Of a stretch of 64,000 nucleotides of DNA, positions 11,625 through 24,035 are shown piece by piece; positions within the stretch are counted from its first letter, which is position 1; each line of letters begins with the position of its first letter. The stretch spans positions 1,155,345 to 1,219,344 of the forward strand of contig NW_027506875.1 of assembly GCF_052324685.1 (NCBI RefSeq), in the 5' to 3' direction. The stretch comes from Brachyhypopomus gauderio (Eukaryota; Chordata; Actinopteri; Gymnotiformes; Hypopomidae). A program made the position numbers and the translations under genes. Below the pieces are notes generated by a model. That model made no database searches and was not told the DNA's origin. It saw only the letters and a program-made list of their open reading frames with translations.

Positions 11625-11882
11625 TCTCTCTGGTGAGTCTATGCGTGTCTCTGGTGAGTCTATGCGTGTCTCTGGTGAGTCTATGCGTGTCTTCCTGTGT
11701 TTCAGCGTCCAAATCTCCTTCATTAGCGTGTTTTCTGTTTTGGTCACATTTTTGTAATTGTTCGTTGCAATTTCACTATAAACTTCAGCAAACACCACCC
11801 ACACTAGACTACAGCAAACACCACCCACAATAGACTACAGCAAACACCACCCACACTAAACTACAGCAAACACCACCCACAT
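11625..11882. repeat. Two short minisatellites (19 bp and 26 bp)
   Basis: At 11625-11695 the unit TCTCTGGTGAGTCTATGCG occurs about three times. At 11780-11882 a 26-bp unit (CAGCAAACACCACCCACACT plus AGACTA) occurs about four times. Confidence 0.88.
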
Positions 11883-13008
11883 TAGAATCTTTTCTCCAGG
11901 CTTCTGGCCACATAATCAAAATCACTGAATTAAATCAATGCAAAACATGGACAAAGAAACATGACTGAGTCCCCTCACCATCTTCAGCGCCCACCGTGGA
12001 GAGGCTCCGCCCACAGGCCTGCACCTCCATCTTCATGTCAGTCATCCATGCTGGTGTGTGATCTGGGTGGAGTCTGCCTGGGTCAGAGTGGGTCAGCTGG
12101 TTCTGGGCCCATTTGGGTTCTGTCCCCTCTGTGCAAGGATGTGCTGGTTGTGTCCACACACAGACGTACCTGAGATGGTTTGAGACTTGTCCGCATTCTA
12201 CATTCACAAAATGACAAAAAACAGTCAAGGAAAACATGAAAAAACAGAAGTGAGAGGGGACACACACCTGTAACTCCAGTGGCATTGTGGGGTGGTTAGG
12301 GGGCGGAGCCATGTGCTGAGGACAGCATGGTATATTCAGGACAAACCCATAAGGGTCATACAAACAGGCCAGGGTCAGATCAGGCAAGGAGTCACACATA
12401 GAAACACTCCCAACACAGAGAGACTTCTTAGACATAATTACACAGAACAAACCAAATAAACCTTAGCAGGCTCACAGACACCAACCACACAAACAACAGA
12501 GCAGAATAACAAACAAAAACCAACAAACTGAATGACCAAACACAGGTGTTAATACTTCAAACTAACAAGGAACACCTGAGACTAATAACGAGGGGCGGGG
12601 TTACAGATCAATAGGGGCGTGGCAGGAGAACACATGGGAATCCAAACATTAGCATATGGAAAAACATAATAAAGACATGACTGACAGGTGGGGGTGGGGC
12701 TATATCATGACTAAAACTACACTGGACATTTCATGCAGTAATAATTACATCAAGACTTAAACACACCAATGATAACTAAATACATTAATCTACAAATATA
12801 ATTTAAATTGTGTATAATCAGCAAAAAGAATCAGCTTGTATCTAGTTTGGTGCCTTTGTCTACATTCATATGCACAATGAGACTCTGAAACAACATGTAC
12901 GATTAGTTTTCTGATGCATTTCCAAAAAACTACTTATGCATGAAATGATTCTGTTTTATAAATGACAAAGTGAGTCAGCAGAGCACTCTGTCTCTTATCT
13001 TCCATAAT
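11883..13008. other. No gene; possible unclassified interspersed repeat at 12250-12720
   Basis: A 171-codon minus-strand frame (11935-12450) has no motif I recognise. The stretch 12250-12720 has the look of a transposon terminal region: ACAAAC-rich, with CGAGGGGCGGGGTT and AGGTGGGGGTGGGGCTATAT. I cannot identify termini or a family. Confidence 0.3.
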
Positions 13009-13328
13009 TATCTCGCTCTCTCTCCCTCTCTTTTACCTTCTCTCCCTCTCTCTTTCCCCCTCTCTCCCTATTTCTCTCTCTCTCCCTCTCTGTCCTGCCC
13101 TATCTCCATCTTCTTCTCTCTCTCCTTCTCTCTCTCATTCTTTCTCTCCCTCTCCATCTCCCTCTCATTTTCTCACTCTCTCTCCCTCTGTCCTTCCCTA
13201 TATGCCTCTTCTTCTCGCTCTCTCTCCTTTGCTCTCTCACTCTTTTTCTCCCTCTCTGCCTCCTTCTCATTCTCTCATTCTTTCCTTCTCTTTCTCCCTC
13301 TCTCTCCCCCTCTCTCATTCTCTCTCAT
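13009..13328. repeat. CT-rich low-complexity tract
   Basis: Pyrimidine-rich CTCTCTCCCTCTC sequence with degenerate internal repeats of about 70-110 bp (CTCCATCTTC / CTCCATCTCC blocks). Ser/Leu-rich and Arg/Glu-rich frames are artefacts. Confidence 0.9.
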
Positions 13329-14363
13329 GACCAAACCCATGTACACTCATGCTGTGTGTCAGACACAGAGTTCTGATCCGGCCCCGGGTGACCCGGGTCA
13401 AGCCCGTGTCTTATCTCCTCCCTGTACATGGAGCACAGGCGTGTGGTGTGGTGGGGAGAAGCAGGCCAGGAGTTCTCCCCCAGGGAGGTGTCCCAGCTGG
13501 GCTCCAGCACCTCCGCCTGCTTCCTCACGTCCCCCTGGCCTGTAGTGAACAGAAGAAGCATCTTCACTAGCGTAGACACGGGGAGGAGGGTTACTGCCTT
13601 CACAGCGGGACGCTGCCCAATCTCATCAGCAGAACTGAGAGGAGGGAGAAGACTCCAGTGGGACAGCCTGGTGCTCCTTAACCTCAATTTGACCTCTGCA
13701 TGATTCCTGCAGGGGCCACGTTGGCCACAGGAAGCCCAGTTACCTGGTTCAACCTCCAATACCTGGACGCCCAGATACCCAACACGCTGGATCCTCTCCT
13801 GTAAGCTGAATAATTTCCCTCCTTATCTGGCTTTTCAGTAAAACTGGTTCAAAATGAGAGCCAAAAGGCAGAACTATTTACTGGTGAATCTACATTCCAA
13901 CTCTCAGCTATGGGCAGGAGCTCTGGGTAGTGACTGAAAGAATGAACTCATGACTACAAGCGTCTGAAATGAGTTTCCTCCGCAGGGTGTCCGTGCTCTG
14001 CCTTAGAGACAAGAATAACAATGTATTGTTCATTAATGATGTAACGTTCATTAACATTTGTCATACATTGAAGATGTATTGTTCATTAATGTTTGTCATA
14101 CACTGAATTGTCAGTTTATTGGATTCACCTTCATGGTTTGTCATGGTTTGACTGTAATATGAACGTATTTCACATTATTTTAACTTTTTTTAACTCCGAC
14201 AAACTTTTTTACACTGTAACTGATCACATAGCACAATGGAATTAAACAATGTAATTATAATATTTATGGTGACAGTGTACATGTCATGTAAGGCAGAGGC
14301 AGTGTCCTGTATGAAACCTGTGCTGGTGGTACTTTATTAGGATATTATCCTGATATGAGAGAC

Positions 14364-14365
<2 letters not shown>
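13329..14365. other. GC-rich then AT-rich unique sequence, nothing identified
   Basis: 13329-13760 is GC-rich with overlapping frames on both strands (up to 144 codons on the minus strand), which could be an old exon or LINE scrap. I recognise no motif. 13800-14365 is AT-rich without features. Confidence 0.35.
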
Positions 14366-14413
<48 letters not shown>

Positions 14414-14815
14414 GCACAAAGCACAAGCTGTGAAGTAGGCACCTGAGGTCTGTGTGTTTTCCCACCTGGTCCTCATAATCTGCCGCAGGTGAGAAGCTCC
14501 ATCTGTCCCTGTAGGAGGGTCGTCCCAGGACTCTGAGGGACAGGAGCACACGCTCCACTTCACCTAAACTGCTCTGCCATGCAGTCTGTCGAGGCTGCAT
14601 CAAAAATCTTTTATTGTGGTGTGTGACACTGGTAGTTGTGATTCCCTTAAACACACGGTGTCCTTGCAGATCATGTGTCCCCCCCAAGATATGTACGCTG
14701 TCCCCTCTCTGTCCCCGTCCCCTCACTGTCCCCTCTCTGTCCCCGTCCGCTCACTGTCCCCTGTCCTCTCTCTGTCCCCTGTCTGTCCCCGTCCCCTCAC
14801 GGTCCCCTCTCTGTC
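14366..14815. repeat. CA microsatellite and CCCCTCTCTGT array
   Basis: A (CA)n tract at 14366-14411 is followed, after about 280 bp of unique-looking sequence, by a short array at about 14695-14815 built on CCCCTCTCTGTCCCCGTC and CCCCTCACTGTC variants. Confidence 0.85.
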
Positions 14816-14904
14816 CTGTGGTGTCTGTGTGGTGACTCATAACAGTTCACGCTCAAGTTGAATTCCTCAAGACTCTCAGCACCATCTCAGAGAGAAGGAA
14901 GCCC

Positions 14905-15252
14905 TTCTGCACCTAAGGGAAGATCTCCTGCACCTAAAGGAAGATCTCCTGCACCTAAGGGAAGATCTCCTGCACTGCACCTAAGGGAAGATCTCCTGCA
15001 CCTAAAGGAAGATCTCCTGCACCTAAAGGAAGATCTCCTGCACCTAAGGGAAGATCTCCTGCACCTAAAGGAAGATCTCCTGCACCTAAAGGAAGATCTC
15101 CTGCACCTAAGGGAAGATCTCCTGCACCTAAAGGAAGATCTCCTGCACCTAAAGGAAGATCTCCTGCACCTAAGGGAAGATCTCCTGCACCTAAAGGAAG
15201 ATCTCCTGCACCTAAGGGAAGATCTCCTGCACCTAAAGGAAGATCTCCTGGC
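14905..15252. repeat. 21-bp minisatellite, about 16 copies
   Basis: The unit is CTCCTGCACCTAAAGGAAGA plus T, with AAGGG variants, and an AGATCT palindrome at each unit boundary. As 21 is a multiple of three it yields a plus-strand frame (14858-15574) whose repeat is a heptad, L-H-L-K/R-E-D-L. I treat this as a property of the DNA repeat, not a demonstrated protein. Confidence 0.93.
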
Positions 15253-15529
15253 GTCAGGACAGCAGGGTTGGAGATCTACCCATCACTGCCCATATGGTGG
15301 TGGCTGCATCTTCATCCTGGCATCTGCTGTCTACCTCTCACCTCCATCACAGGAAGATGGTACTCAGCATTGGCTGCCACCCCTGACCCCTCCTCTTCCT
15401 CATCATCCTCTTCCTCCTCACACACATCTCCAGATTGGTGATTATGTAAACACCTGCAAGCCTGCTGACTGCCATAATGCTATAAATCAGCAGGAAATGT
15501 TTCTCCTGTTCCTCAATATATTATCAGAC

Positions 15530-16045
15530 AGAGCAGGTATTACATCAGACAGAGCAGGGATTACATCAGACTGAGCAGGGATTACATCAGACTGAGCAGG
15601 GATTACATCAGACAGAACAGAGATTACATCAGACTGAGCAGGGATTACATCAGACAGAACAGAGATTACATCAGACTGAGCAGGGATTACATCAGACTGA
15701 GCAGGGATTACATCAGACTGAGCAGGGATTACATCAGACTGAGCAGGGATTACATCAGACAGAACAGAGATTACATCAGACTGAGCAGGGATTACATCAA
15801 ACTGAGCAGGGATTACATCAGACTGAGCAGGGATTACATCAGACAGAACAGAGATTACATCAGACTAAGCAGGGATTACATCAGACTGAGCAGGGATTAC
15901 ATCAGACAGGACAGAGATTACATCAGATAGAGCAGGGATTACATCAGACTGAGCAGGGATTACATCAGATTGAGCAGGGATTACATCAGATAGAGCAGGT
16001 ATTACATCAGACTGAGCAGGGATTACATTAGACAGAACAGGGATT
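15530..16045. repeat. 21-bp minisatellite, about 24 copies
   Basis: Unit ATTACATCAGACTGAGCAGG plus G, with ACAGAACAGAG variants. It lies about 280 bp after another 21-bp array of unrelated sequence. Confidence 0.95.
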
Positions 16046-16577
16046 ATGTGACTTACGAAAGCAGTAGTACTACAATAGTTTACTATAGTTTGTTATATAT
16101 AATTTCATAACTTTAAAAGTTGTAATGATATAAATTGTTTAACCAACAATTATTAACAATCACTACAATCAATGAGTTGCCGATCTATGAGAGCCTCAAC
16201 CCTGAAACCAATGCATGACCCATTAACATGACCGAAACGTTTTTTATTTGGTAGTTTAGTTTTTTAGTTTTCTGGTTGTTAATAAATACTTCTTCAAGTA
16301 ACTTATTAAGTCTCACAACAAGAGTTCCAGACAACCAATATGCCTACGAGGCAGCTGGAGGCCTACTGCAGGTCAGAACATCTGAAGGTCAGAAGGTCAA
16401 ACCCTAACCCTAGTAAGATGATGGACTTCAGAAGTTCAACATAGGGACGCACCAGTGTCCCGTACTGACCCAGAACTCCTGAGAACGGGATCCCATTTAA
16501 GGTGCTCTAGTCTAGTCGACTAAAGGCAAAATCTGACTAATCAGATTCGACTATGAAAATCCTTAGTTGAAGACACC
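16046..16577. other. No gene recognised
   Basis: AT-rich unique-looking sequence with a very short CCCTAACCCTA stretch near 16403. Confidence 0.5.
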
Positions 16578-16962
16578 TCTACTGGTAAACCCACTGGTAA
16601 ACATACTGGTAAACCCACTGGTAAACATACTGGTAAACCCACTGGTAAACATACTGGTAGACCCACTGCTAAACATACGGGTAAACCCACTAGTAAACAT
16701 ACTGGTAGACCCACTAGTAAACATACTGGTAAACCCACTAGTAAACATACTGGTAAACCCAATGGTAAACATACTGGTAGACCCACTAGTAAACAGACTG
16801 GTAAACCCACTGGTAAACATACTGGTAAACCCACTAGTAAACATACTGGTAAACCCACTGGTAAACATACTGGTAGACCCACTAGTAAACATACTGGTAA
16901 ACCCACTAGTAAACATACTGGTAAACCCACTAGTAAACATACTGGTAGACCCACTGGTAAAT
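16578..16962. repeat. 24-bp minisatellite, about 16 copies
   Basis: Each unit is a dimer of two related 12-mers, CTGGTAAACCCA and CTGGTAAACATA, with CTAGTAAAC and CTGGTAGAC variants. It directly precedes a Tc1 remnant, and by chance the 24-bp unit keeps a frame open into the transposase remnant. It occupies the place where the Tc1 left end would be expected. Confidence 0.93.
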
Positions 16963-16974
16963 GATGGCATGATG

Positions 16975-17900
16975 TGCCTCCTACATATTCTACAGTCAAC
17001 TGCCAGCTGTATTATAAGTGTTTGGGAACGACAGCATCTCCGCCATGAAGAGGTCGGCAACTTTCTGCAGAGTCAATCACTACAGACATCCAAACTTCAT
17101 GTGGCCTTCAGATTATCTCAAGAACAGTGCGCAGAGAGCTTCATGGAATGGGTAGCTGCATCCAAAACATACATCACCAAGTACAGTGCAAAGCGTTGGA
17201 TGCAGTGGCGTAAAGCACACGACCACTGGACTCTAGAGCAGTGGAGACGCGTTCTCTGGACTGATGAATCACGCATCTCCATCTGGCAATCTGATGGACG
17301 AGTCTGGGTTTGGTGGTTGCCAGGAGAACGGTACTTGTCTGACTGTATTGTGCCAAGTGTAAAGTTTGGTGGAGGGGCGATTGTGGTGTGAGGTTGTTTT
17401 TCAGGAGCTGGGCTTGGCCCCTTAGTTCCAGTGAAAGGAACTCTGAATGCTTCAGCATACCAAGACATTTTGGACAATTCCATGCTCCCAACTTTGTGGG
17501 AACAGTTTGGAGCTGGCCCATTCCTCTTCCAACATAACTGTGCACCAGTGCACAAAGCAACGTCCATAAAGACATGGATGGCAGAGTCTGGTGTGGATGA
17601 ACTTGACTGGACTGAGTCCTGACCTCAACCCAATAGAAAACCTTTGGGATGAATTAGAGTGGAGACTGAGAGCCAGGCCTTCTTGTCAAACATCAGTATG
17701 TGATTCTTCTGGAAGAATGGTCAAAATCCCCATAAACACACTCCTAAACCTTGTGGACAGCCTTGCTAGAAGAGTTGAAGTTGTTCTAGCTGCAAAGGGT
17801 GGATCAACGTCATATTGAACCCTATGGATTAGGAATGGGATGTAACTTAAGCTCATATGTGAGTCAAGGAAGGTGAGTGAATACTTTTGGCAGTATAGTG
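16975..17900 (+). mobile_element. Dead Tc1/mariner transposon with degraded transposase
   Basis: The plus strand encodes a Tc1 transposase in pieces. Visible are WTDES (first catalytic Asp), GGGAI, FQHNCAPVHKA, and PDLNPIENLWDELE (third catalytic Glu). The second Asp, expected in FQHD, is Asn (AAC, 17536-17538). A stop interrupts the frame at 17389-17391 and a frameshift lies near 17615. The right terminus is intact: GAATACTTTTGGCAGTATAG then TG, ending at 17900 and followed by TA. No matching left terminal repeat is seen; a 24-bp minisatellite lies there instead. Confidence 0.88.
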
Positions 17901-17902
17901 TA

Positions 17903-19554
17903 CTTGCTGCAACGTTCATGCTGGGTTCTACCTCACAGCAGCTTTGTGAGGACAGGGATAGACGTCACTCTTTCAGACAAGGGGAGGACAACATATCAGG
18001 CACATGCGCCTCAATTAAGGGCCTCTGCCAAGGGCACCGGAATGAGACGAGACCGGAATGAGACGAGACTGAAATGAGACGAGACCAGAATGAGATGAAC
18101 AGCACACACCACACTGAGTCTCTGGAGAGACAAGTTTCCTCTGCCTGCACAGGTCTGATTACAGAAGATATAACAAACAGACAGATATGGGTTCACCCTG
18201 CTGGTGTGTTTGCTGGTGCTGTGGTTGTTGTTGTGTTTGTTGGTGCTGTAGTCTTTGTGAGATCTGTGAGTGCAATTAATTACTTGTGCAATTTATATTC
18301 AGACATGAAGCACAATTTTCATTTTGTAATATGCAGCATAAATTACACACAAAGTTTCCTGTCTGGATTCATTTCTCTTGAAGTTTCTTGACAGGACTAA
18401 TTTGCCCAGTAGTGCAGGATGACTGGATAATTTTAGAAAGCTGCTGTTTTTAACAAACTTTATATACAGCCCAGGAAGGTTTTCAAAACTCTAATGTCTG
18501 AACGTCCTTTATTACTGCTGTTAAAAGGCTCAGACTTATGTGATGAAGAAATCATATTTCATTACCTGGGCATTATTGCTTGATAATCATTTGCTTGCTC
18601 AAATTGCCTAGTTTAACATTTAACATTCCAAATGAATCAACATGACTTTCTGCGTTTGACCCATGAAATGGCCAAGCAGTAAGAGATTAATGTAATAGGT
18701 ATTCAGACGCTCCGCAGGTCAGACTCAACCTGGGGAGCCACGCCTACTTCCATGGGTGTGTCCTAATGACACAGCCGGTTGTGCTTTAGACCTGCTGTCA
18801 CACCACAGCTGTTTTACTCTATTGAAGAATCTAGAGTCTGCATTTGTTCTTAAGGAGACATGTCTCTGTAGTTTAGAGTCCTGTTTTCCAATCTGTCTCT
18901 GCCCTCCAACAATGCTAGCATTCTCGCCATGTTAGCAGTCAGGCTAGTAGCTTCTAGCTTCCTCTTCAGAGAGAGTGTGAAGGTGTGGGTGTGGGTGAGA
19001 AGTCACATGACAAAGTGAAGGTTTGTTCACAGGAAGTGCAATAATGGATCGTGTAGCACCAGCACCTGAACTACCATAAAGTACTGCAGCTTGCGCCATA
19101 ACATAATAACAGGGTGCTGGCTTCTGATTGGCTAATATAATCACCAATCACTTTTGCATTATTTCGCTACAATAGAATATGTAAACAAAACACTTTATAT
19201 GTAAACAAACACAGTTCTGAGAACAAAATGGCTTCTCAGTGTGACCGTACTCAGCACTAAGTGCATTGTGACCTCTTTTGGTGGACTGTCCTGAAGTTAT
19301 CCTGAAGTGTCCTGAGGTAATCCTCCAGGACCGTTCCCTTCAGGTTATCTTCAGGTTCAATTTAAGTTCCATTCAGGCTCCATTCCAGCAATTTTATGAG
19401 AGCCAAACTAATCTCTTTGGTCTAGATGTCATGTTCTCAATGACGTTTTCATATTTAAAAATAAACAACTCATTATAGTTTCAATTAGCATATAATTTAA
19501 AATGTAACAAAATTTAGTCCCATACTGTTTTGTTTCTGCGATCTCAGTCACCAG
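17903..19554. other. No gene recognised
   Basis: Unique-looking sequence. A short GAGACGAGA repeat occurs at 18045-18080. Frames are short and without recognisable motifs. Confidence 0.5.
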
Positions 19555-20455
19555 TTTATTTATTTATTACCTCCTTCACCTGTTCCCAAGTTTATTACCT
19601 CCTTCACCTGTTCCCAAGTTTATTACCTCCTTCACCTGTTCCCAAGTTTATTACCTCCTTCACCTGTTCCCAAGTTTCTCCTCAGTAGGTTCCCTCCTGT
19701 GCTCCTCACTGAACCTCCATGATGATGATGTTCTTGTGCTCCTCACTGAACCTCCATGATGATGACGTTCTTGTGCGTCTCATTAAACCTCCATGATGAT
19801 GACGTTCTTGTGCTCCTCACTGAACCTCCATGATGATGACGTTCTTGTGCTTCTCATTAAACCTCCATGATGATGACGTTCTTGTGCTTCTCATTAAACC
19901 TCCATGATGATGACGTTCTTGTGCTTCTCATTAAACCTCCATGATGATGACGTTCTTGTGCTCCTCACTAAACCTCCATGATGATGACGTTCTTGTGCTC
20001 ATTGAACCTCCATGATGATGACGTTCTTGTGCTCCTCACTGAACCTCCATGATGATGACGTTCTTGTGCTCCTCACTGAACCTCCATGATGATGACGTTC
20101 TTGTGCTCATTGAACCTCCATGATGATGACGTTCTTGTGCTTCTCATTAAACCTCCATGATGACGACATTCTTGTGCTTCTCATTAAACCTCCATGATGA
20201 TGACGTTCTTGTGCTTCTCATTAAACCTCCATGATGATGACGTTCTTGTGCTCATTGAACCTCCATGATGACGACATTCTTGTGCTTCTCATTAAACCTC
20301 CATGATGATGACGTTCTTGTGCTCATTGAACCTCCATGATGACGACATTCTTGTGCTCCTCATTAAACCTCCATGATGATGACATTCTTGTGCTTCTCAT
20401 TGAACCTCCATGATGATGACGTTCTTGTTCTCCTCATTGAACCTCCATGATGATT
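19555..20455. repeat. 28-bp array then 37/32-bp minisatellite
   Basis: At 19555-19676 a 28-bp unit (TTTATTACCTCCTTCACCTG plus TTCCCAAG) occurs about four times. From about 19695 to 20455 a larger unit (AACCTCCATGATGATGACGT then TCTTGTGCTCCTCACTG) occurs about 20 times, in 37-bp form and in a 32-bp form lacking one short block. Confidence 0.93.
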
Positions 20456-21042
20456 AAGTTTCTCCATCTCTGAGCAGCTGCCTACACGCCTCTCTAAGCA
20501 GTTTTGTTTTCTATAATAAATCCCTGCTGTCTGCCTTCATCACTGGTGTCATACCGCCATGCTCAACAATGTCACACATATAAATAATATACTGATGATA
20601 CACATCTCTATATCACAGAGTCTTCTGCCAATCTTGGCCCTGCTGATAAACCTGCCAAATGCCTCAATGAAATGAGCGATGGATGTTCCTCCATAATGTA
20701 CAACTGAACAAACATGGAGCTGAGCTCCATGTAGTTGGTGGAAAAGTGAGAAGACTGAACCCCATATGTTGCTACAGTGAAGACACAGGAAATCTCAGAG
20801 TTATTATCTGCACTCGTTTTCATTTTCAAAATAATATTGGACATCTTATGAAAAAGTTTTTTTTTTATCATTTCAGTAATATTTTAATAGCTGCTTGTGT
20901 TTGCTGAAAAAACAAACACATTCCCTCCTGAAACGCTCCTTACTGGAGTCTTGAAGAAAAAGCACTTAGTCAAACAAATCAGCTCCAACGGCATCTTCTT
21001 CTCATTTTAAGATTCTTTATGGTTTCTGCAGCTTTTAATGGT
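20456..21042. other. No gene recognised
   Basis: Unique-looking AT-rich sequence. Frames of 74-87 codons on both strands have no motif. Confidence 0.5.
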
Positions 21043-21268
21043 GATAAGCTGTTCTAGTCTCTCTCAGGTCATGAGCTGTTCTAGTCTCTCTCAGGTCATG
21101 AGCTGTTCTAGTCTCCCTCAGGTCATGAACTGTTCTAGTCTCTCTCAGGTCATGAGCTGCTCTAGTCTCTCTCAGGTCATGAGCTGTTCTAGTCTCTCTC
21201 AGGTCATGAGCTGCTCTAGTCTCTCTCAGGTCATGAGTTGTTCTAGTCTCTCTCAGGTCATGAGCTGG
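21043..21268. repeat. 27-bp minisatellite, about 8 copies
   Basis: Unit GTTCTAGTCTCTCTCAGGTC plus ATGAGCT. The unit is a multiple of three, so a short repetitive frame results. Confidence 0.93.
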
Positions 21269-21429
21269 TCCCAGAATTTAAACTAAAACAGGTCAGACTG
21301 CTCTGGTTTTCCTCTGTAGACACACTGATGAACATCCAAACTGGGCCCTGTTTATAAAGCACACTTTAACAAACACTTCACCCAACACTTCAACAAACAC
21401 TTCAGCGCTTCAACAAACACTAACAGTTC

Positions 21430-22520
21430 AATAATTATAATAATAATAAAAAATAATAATAATAGCTTACATTTATATAGCGCCTTTCACAAACCCAAGG
21501 ACACTTAACATCACATATATGAGGGACACACACTTAGGAAGAATAATGAGATGTAAAGAGGAAAGTTTTAAGTTGGGTTTTTTAAAGAAGACAGAGTAGA
21601 ACAGTTACGAAGACATTGAGGTAGAGAGTTCCAGAGTTTTGGGGCAGCAGCACTGAAGGATCTACTGACCATGGAAACAAGATTAGTGCGTGGACCAATC
21701 AGAGAAGAGGAGTGAGAGGATCTAAGGGTGTGAGAGGGACGACAAACATTGATGAGTTTGGTGAGAGATGCAGGGGCAAGACCATGAATAGTCTTGAATG
21801 TAAGAATCAGAATTTTATAGGTGATTCTGCAAGTGACAGGAAACCAGTGTACCTGCTGAAGGACAGGTGTGATGTGCGCAGAGCGTTTAGTAGATGTGAG
21901 GACTCGAGCTGCAGAGTTCTGGATGTACTGAAGGCAGTTTATAAGTTTAGCTGGAAGACCGAAGAAGAGGGAATTGCAATAATCAAGACGTGAACAGATG
22001 AAGGCGTGAATGAGCATTTTGGCATCGTCACCATTGAGGATGGGGCAAAGGTGAGCAATATTGCACAGGTGGTGGAACGCTGTATTAGTTACGAGCTTCA
22101 AAACTAAGTGTTGAGTCGAATAGACAACCAAGGTTCTTGATAGTATGAGAAGACTTAATGGAAGCACCATCAACATTGACGGTGATGTTAGGGATATCAG
22201 GAAGTATCAGTGATTTTGAGCCTGCCGATAAGACCTCAGTTTTATCAGCATTGAGTTTGAGGTAGTTTTGGTGCAGCCAGAGTTTAAGATCAGAGATGCA
22301 AGCACTCAGTGTCTGGGCAGAAGCACAAGGGGAAGCAGAACTGATGTAGATCTGAATGTCATCAGCATAACAGTGGAAATTATGGCCATGTTTCCAGATG
22401 ATAATGCCTAAGGGGGAAATGTAGAGAATGAATAAAAGGGGTCCAAGAACAGAGCCCTGGGGTACCCCCTGAGTGACAGGTGTAGTGGAAGATCTGTAGG
22501 AGCCTAGTGATATAAATTGT
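21430..22520 (-). pseudogene. L2-like LINE fragment: reverse transcriptase C-terminal half
   Basis: Read on the minus strand from about 22515, the sequence encodes GVPQGSVLGPLLF (RT motif) and then CYADDIQIY, the YADD catalytic box, at 22359-22370. A 202-codon frame (21568-22176) follows with SRLDYCNSL, AARVLTSTKRSAHITPVL and AAPKLWNSLP, the C-terminal region typical of fish L2/CR1-group LINEs. It ends near 21430 in a (TAA)n-like tract next to TTATATAGCGCCTTTCACAA. It is 5' truncated (no endonuclease) and the reading frame is broken around 22170, so it is inactive. Confidence 0.88.
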
Positions 22521-23484
22521 TGCCTGATAAGACTGTAGCCTTATCATATTAACATATTAACAAACACTTCAGCTCTTCAGCAAACACTAACAGTTCAATA
22601 TTAACAAACACTTCAAGACTTTGACTCTCACTTTTAGAGGTTGAAATATGAAACTTGTTCTTTTTCGATGGTAAAAGTTTCGATTTCCCTTTTTATTGAA
22701 CTCGTATTGTTTTATTTTTCTCGTGTAATATGTTGTGCTTCATTGCTGTGAAGCACTGTGAGTCTTCAGTATTCTCTTATTGAGCTTGTATTTTTCTCAG
22801 TTCTCAGTTTCTCATTATTTTGGTCTCTTTGCAAAACAAATGTAATGAAACGTCTGCATAGGTGACAGCATGGCAGATCTGTTGCTAAGATACTGTAGCC
22901 ATGTGTGCTGATGTGTTTTGTTGTCCTGGTGTGTCCTGCAGGGCTGTAGTTGGTGCTGTGGTTGTTATGCTCCTCGAACCCTTTTACCTTTAACGTGTAC
23001 CGGCAGGTCGTCTAAACTACGGCCCTTATGTGAGACTGCTCTCCATCCGTGATGAATCTGGAATTGTAATAAGAGAGAAAAAGAGAGGGAGCGAGAGAAA
23101 CACAGAGCAAGGAAAAAGAAGATAAGAGCAAGAGACAGATGGGGAGGTAGAGAGCAGGTGAGGGGGGAGAAATGGGTTCAGACTACCCAGAAGTGAGCAG
23201 CTGATTGGGACGCTGTTAAAAAGGAACTCTGCCATGCTCAGCACTGGTAAACAAAACTATTTGTCCATGTAGACCAGGAGGACATCGTAACACGTTTGTG
23301 CCAGATACAATTTGCAGTTTATGCAGGCTGAGTTCTATCAGGGTAAAGCAAATGCAAAAGACTAAAGTCTTATAGATGCTGGTGCTTTGCAGCCTGGGAC
23401 CACAACCTGAAGCTGAGTGTGAAGTGTTCAGTTTGAATGTCCTGGGGGCCTAATGTGTAGTGGGCTGTTTCCTTCCTGCTTCTC
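22521..23484. other. No gene recognised
   Basis: Unique-looking sequence with a short GAGAGA-rich patch near 23070-23165. Confidence 0.5.
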
Positions 23485-24035
23485 AGCACACACATGCACA
23501 CACACTCATACACGCTCACACACGCTCATACACGCTCATACACACTCATTCACGCTCATACATTCCCACACACGCTCATACACGCTCATACACGCCCATA
23601 CACACCCACACACACCCACACACGTGCACACACGCCCATACACGCTCAGACATGCTCATACACGCCCATACACACTCATACACACTCATACACACCCACT
23701 CTGTTATTGGTGGTGCAATTGCACATACCTGCTGCGACTTTAAGTGGCATCTCCCTCACACCAGTCTTAACTGGGACTTGATATGACAGTGGAAGAAAAA
23801 GACCAACGATGGAGAAAGTGAGAGAGAGAGAGAAGGAGAGACAGAGAGAAGGAGAGACAGAGAGAGAGAAAGAGAGAGAAGGAGAGACAGAGAGAAGGAG
23901 AGACAGAGAGAGAGAAAGAGAGAAGGAGAGACAGAGAGAGAGAAAGAGAGAAGGAGAGACAGAGAGAAGGAGAGACAGAGAGAGAGAAGGAGAGACAGAG
24001 AAAGAGAGAGAGAAAGAGAGAGCAGGAGACATCCA
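23485..24035. repeat. CATACACGCTCA array and GA-rich array
   Basis: At 23485-23700 there are degenerate 10-12-bp units on CACACGCTCATA. At 23812-24035 there are GAGAGACAGAGAGAAGGAGA units. Two tracts of opposite strand bias lie about 110 bp apart. Confidence 0.92.

Noticed and set aside
13325..13759. 144-codon minus-strand frame as a gene
   Set aside because: GC-rich region with overlapping frames on both strands and no motif I could recognise. Listed only as unidentified sequence.
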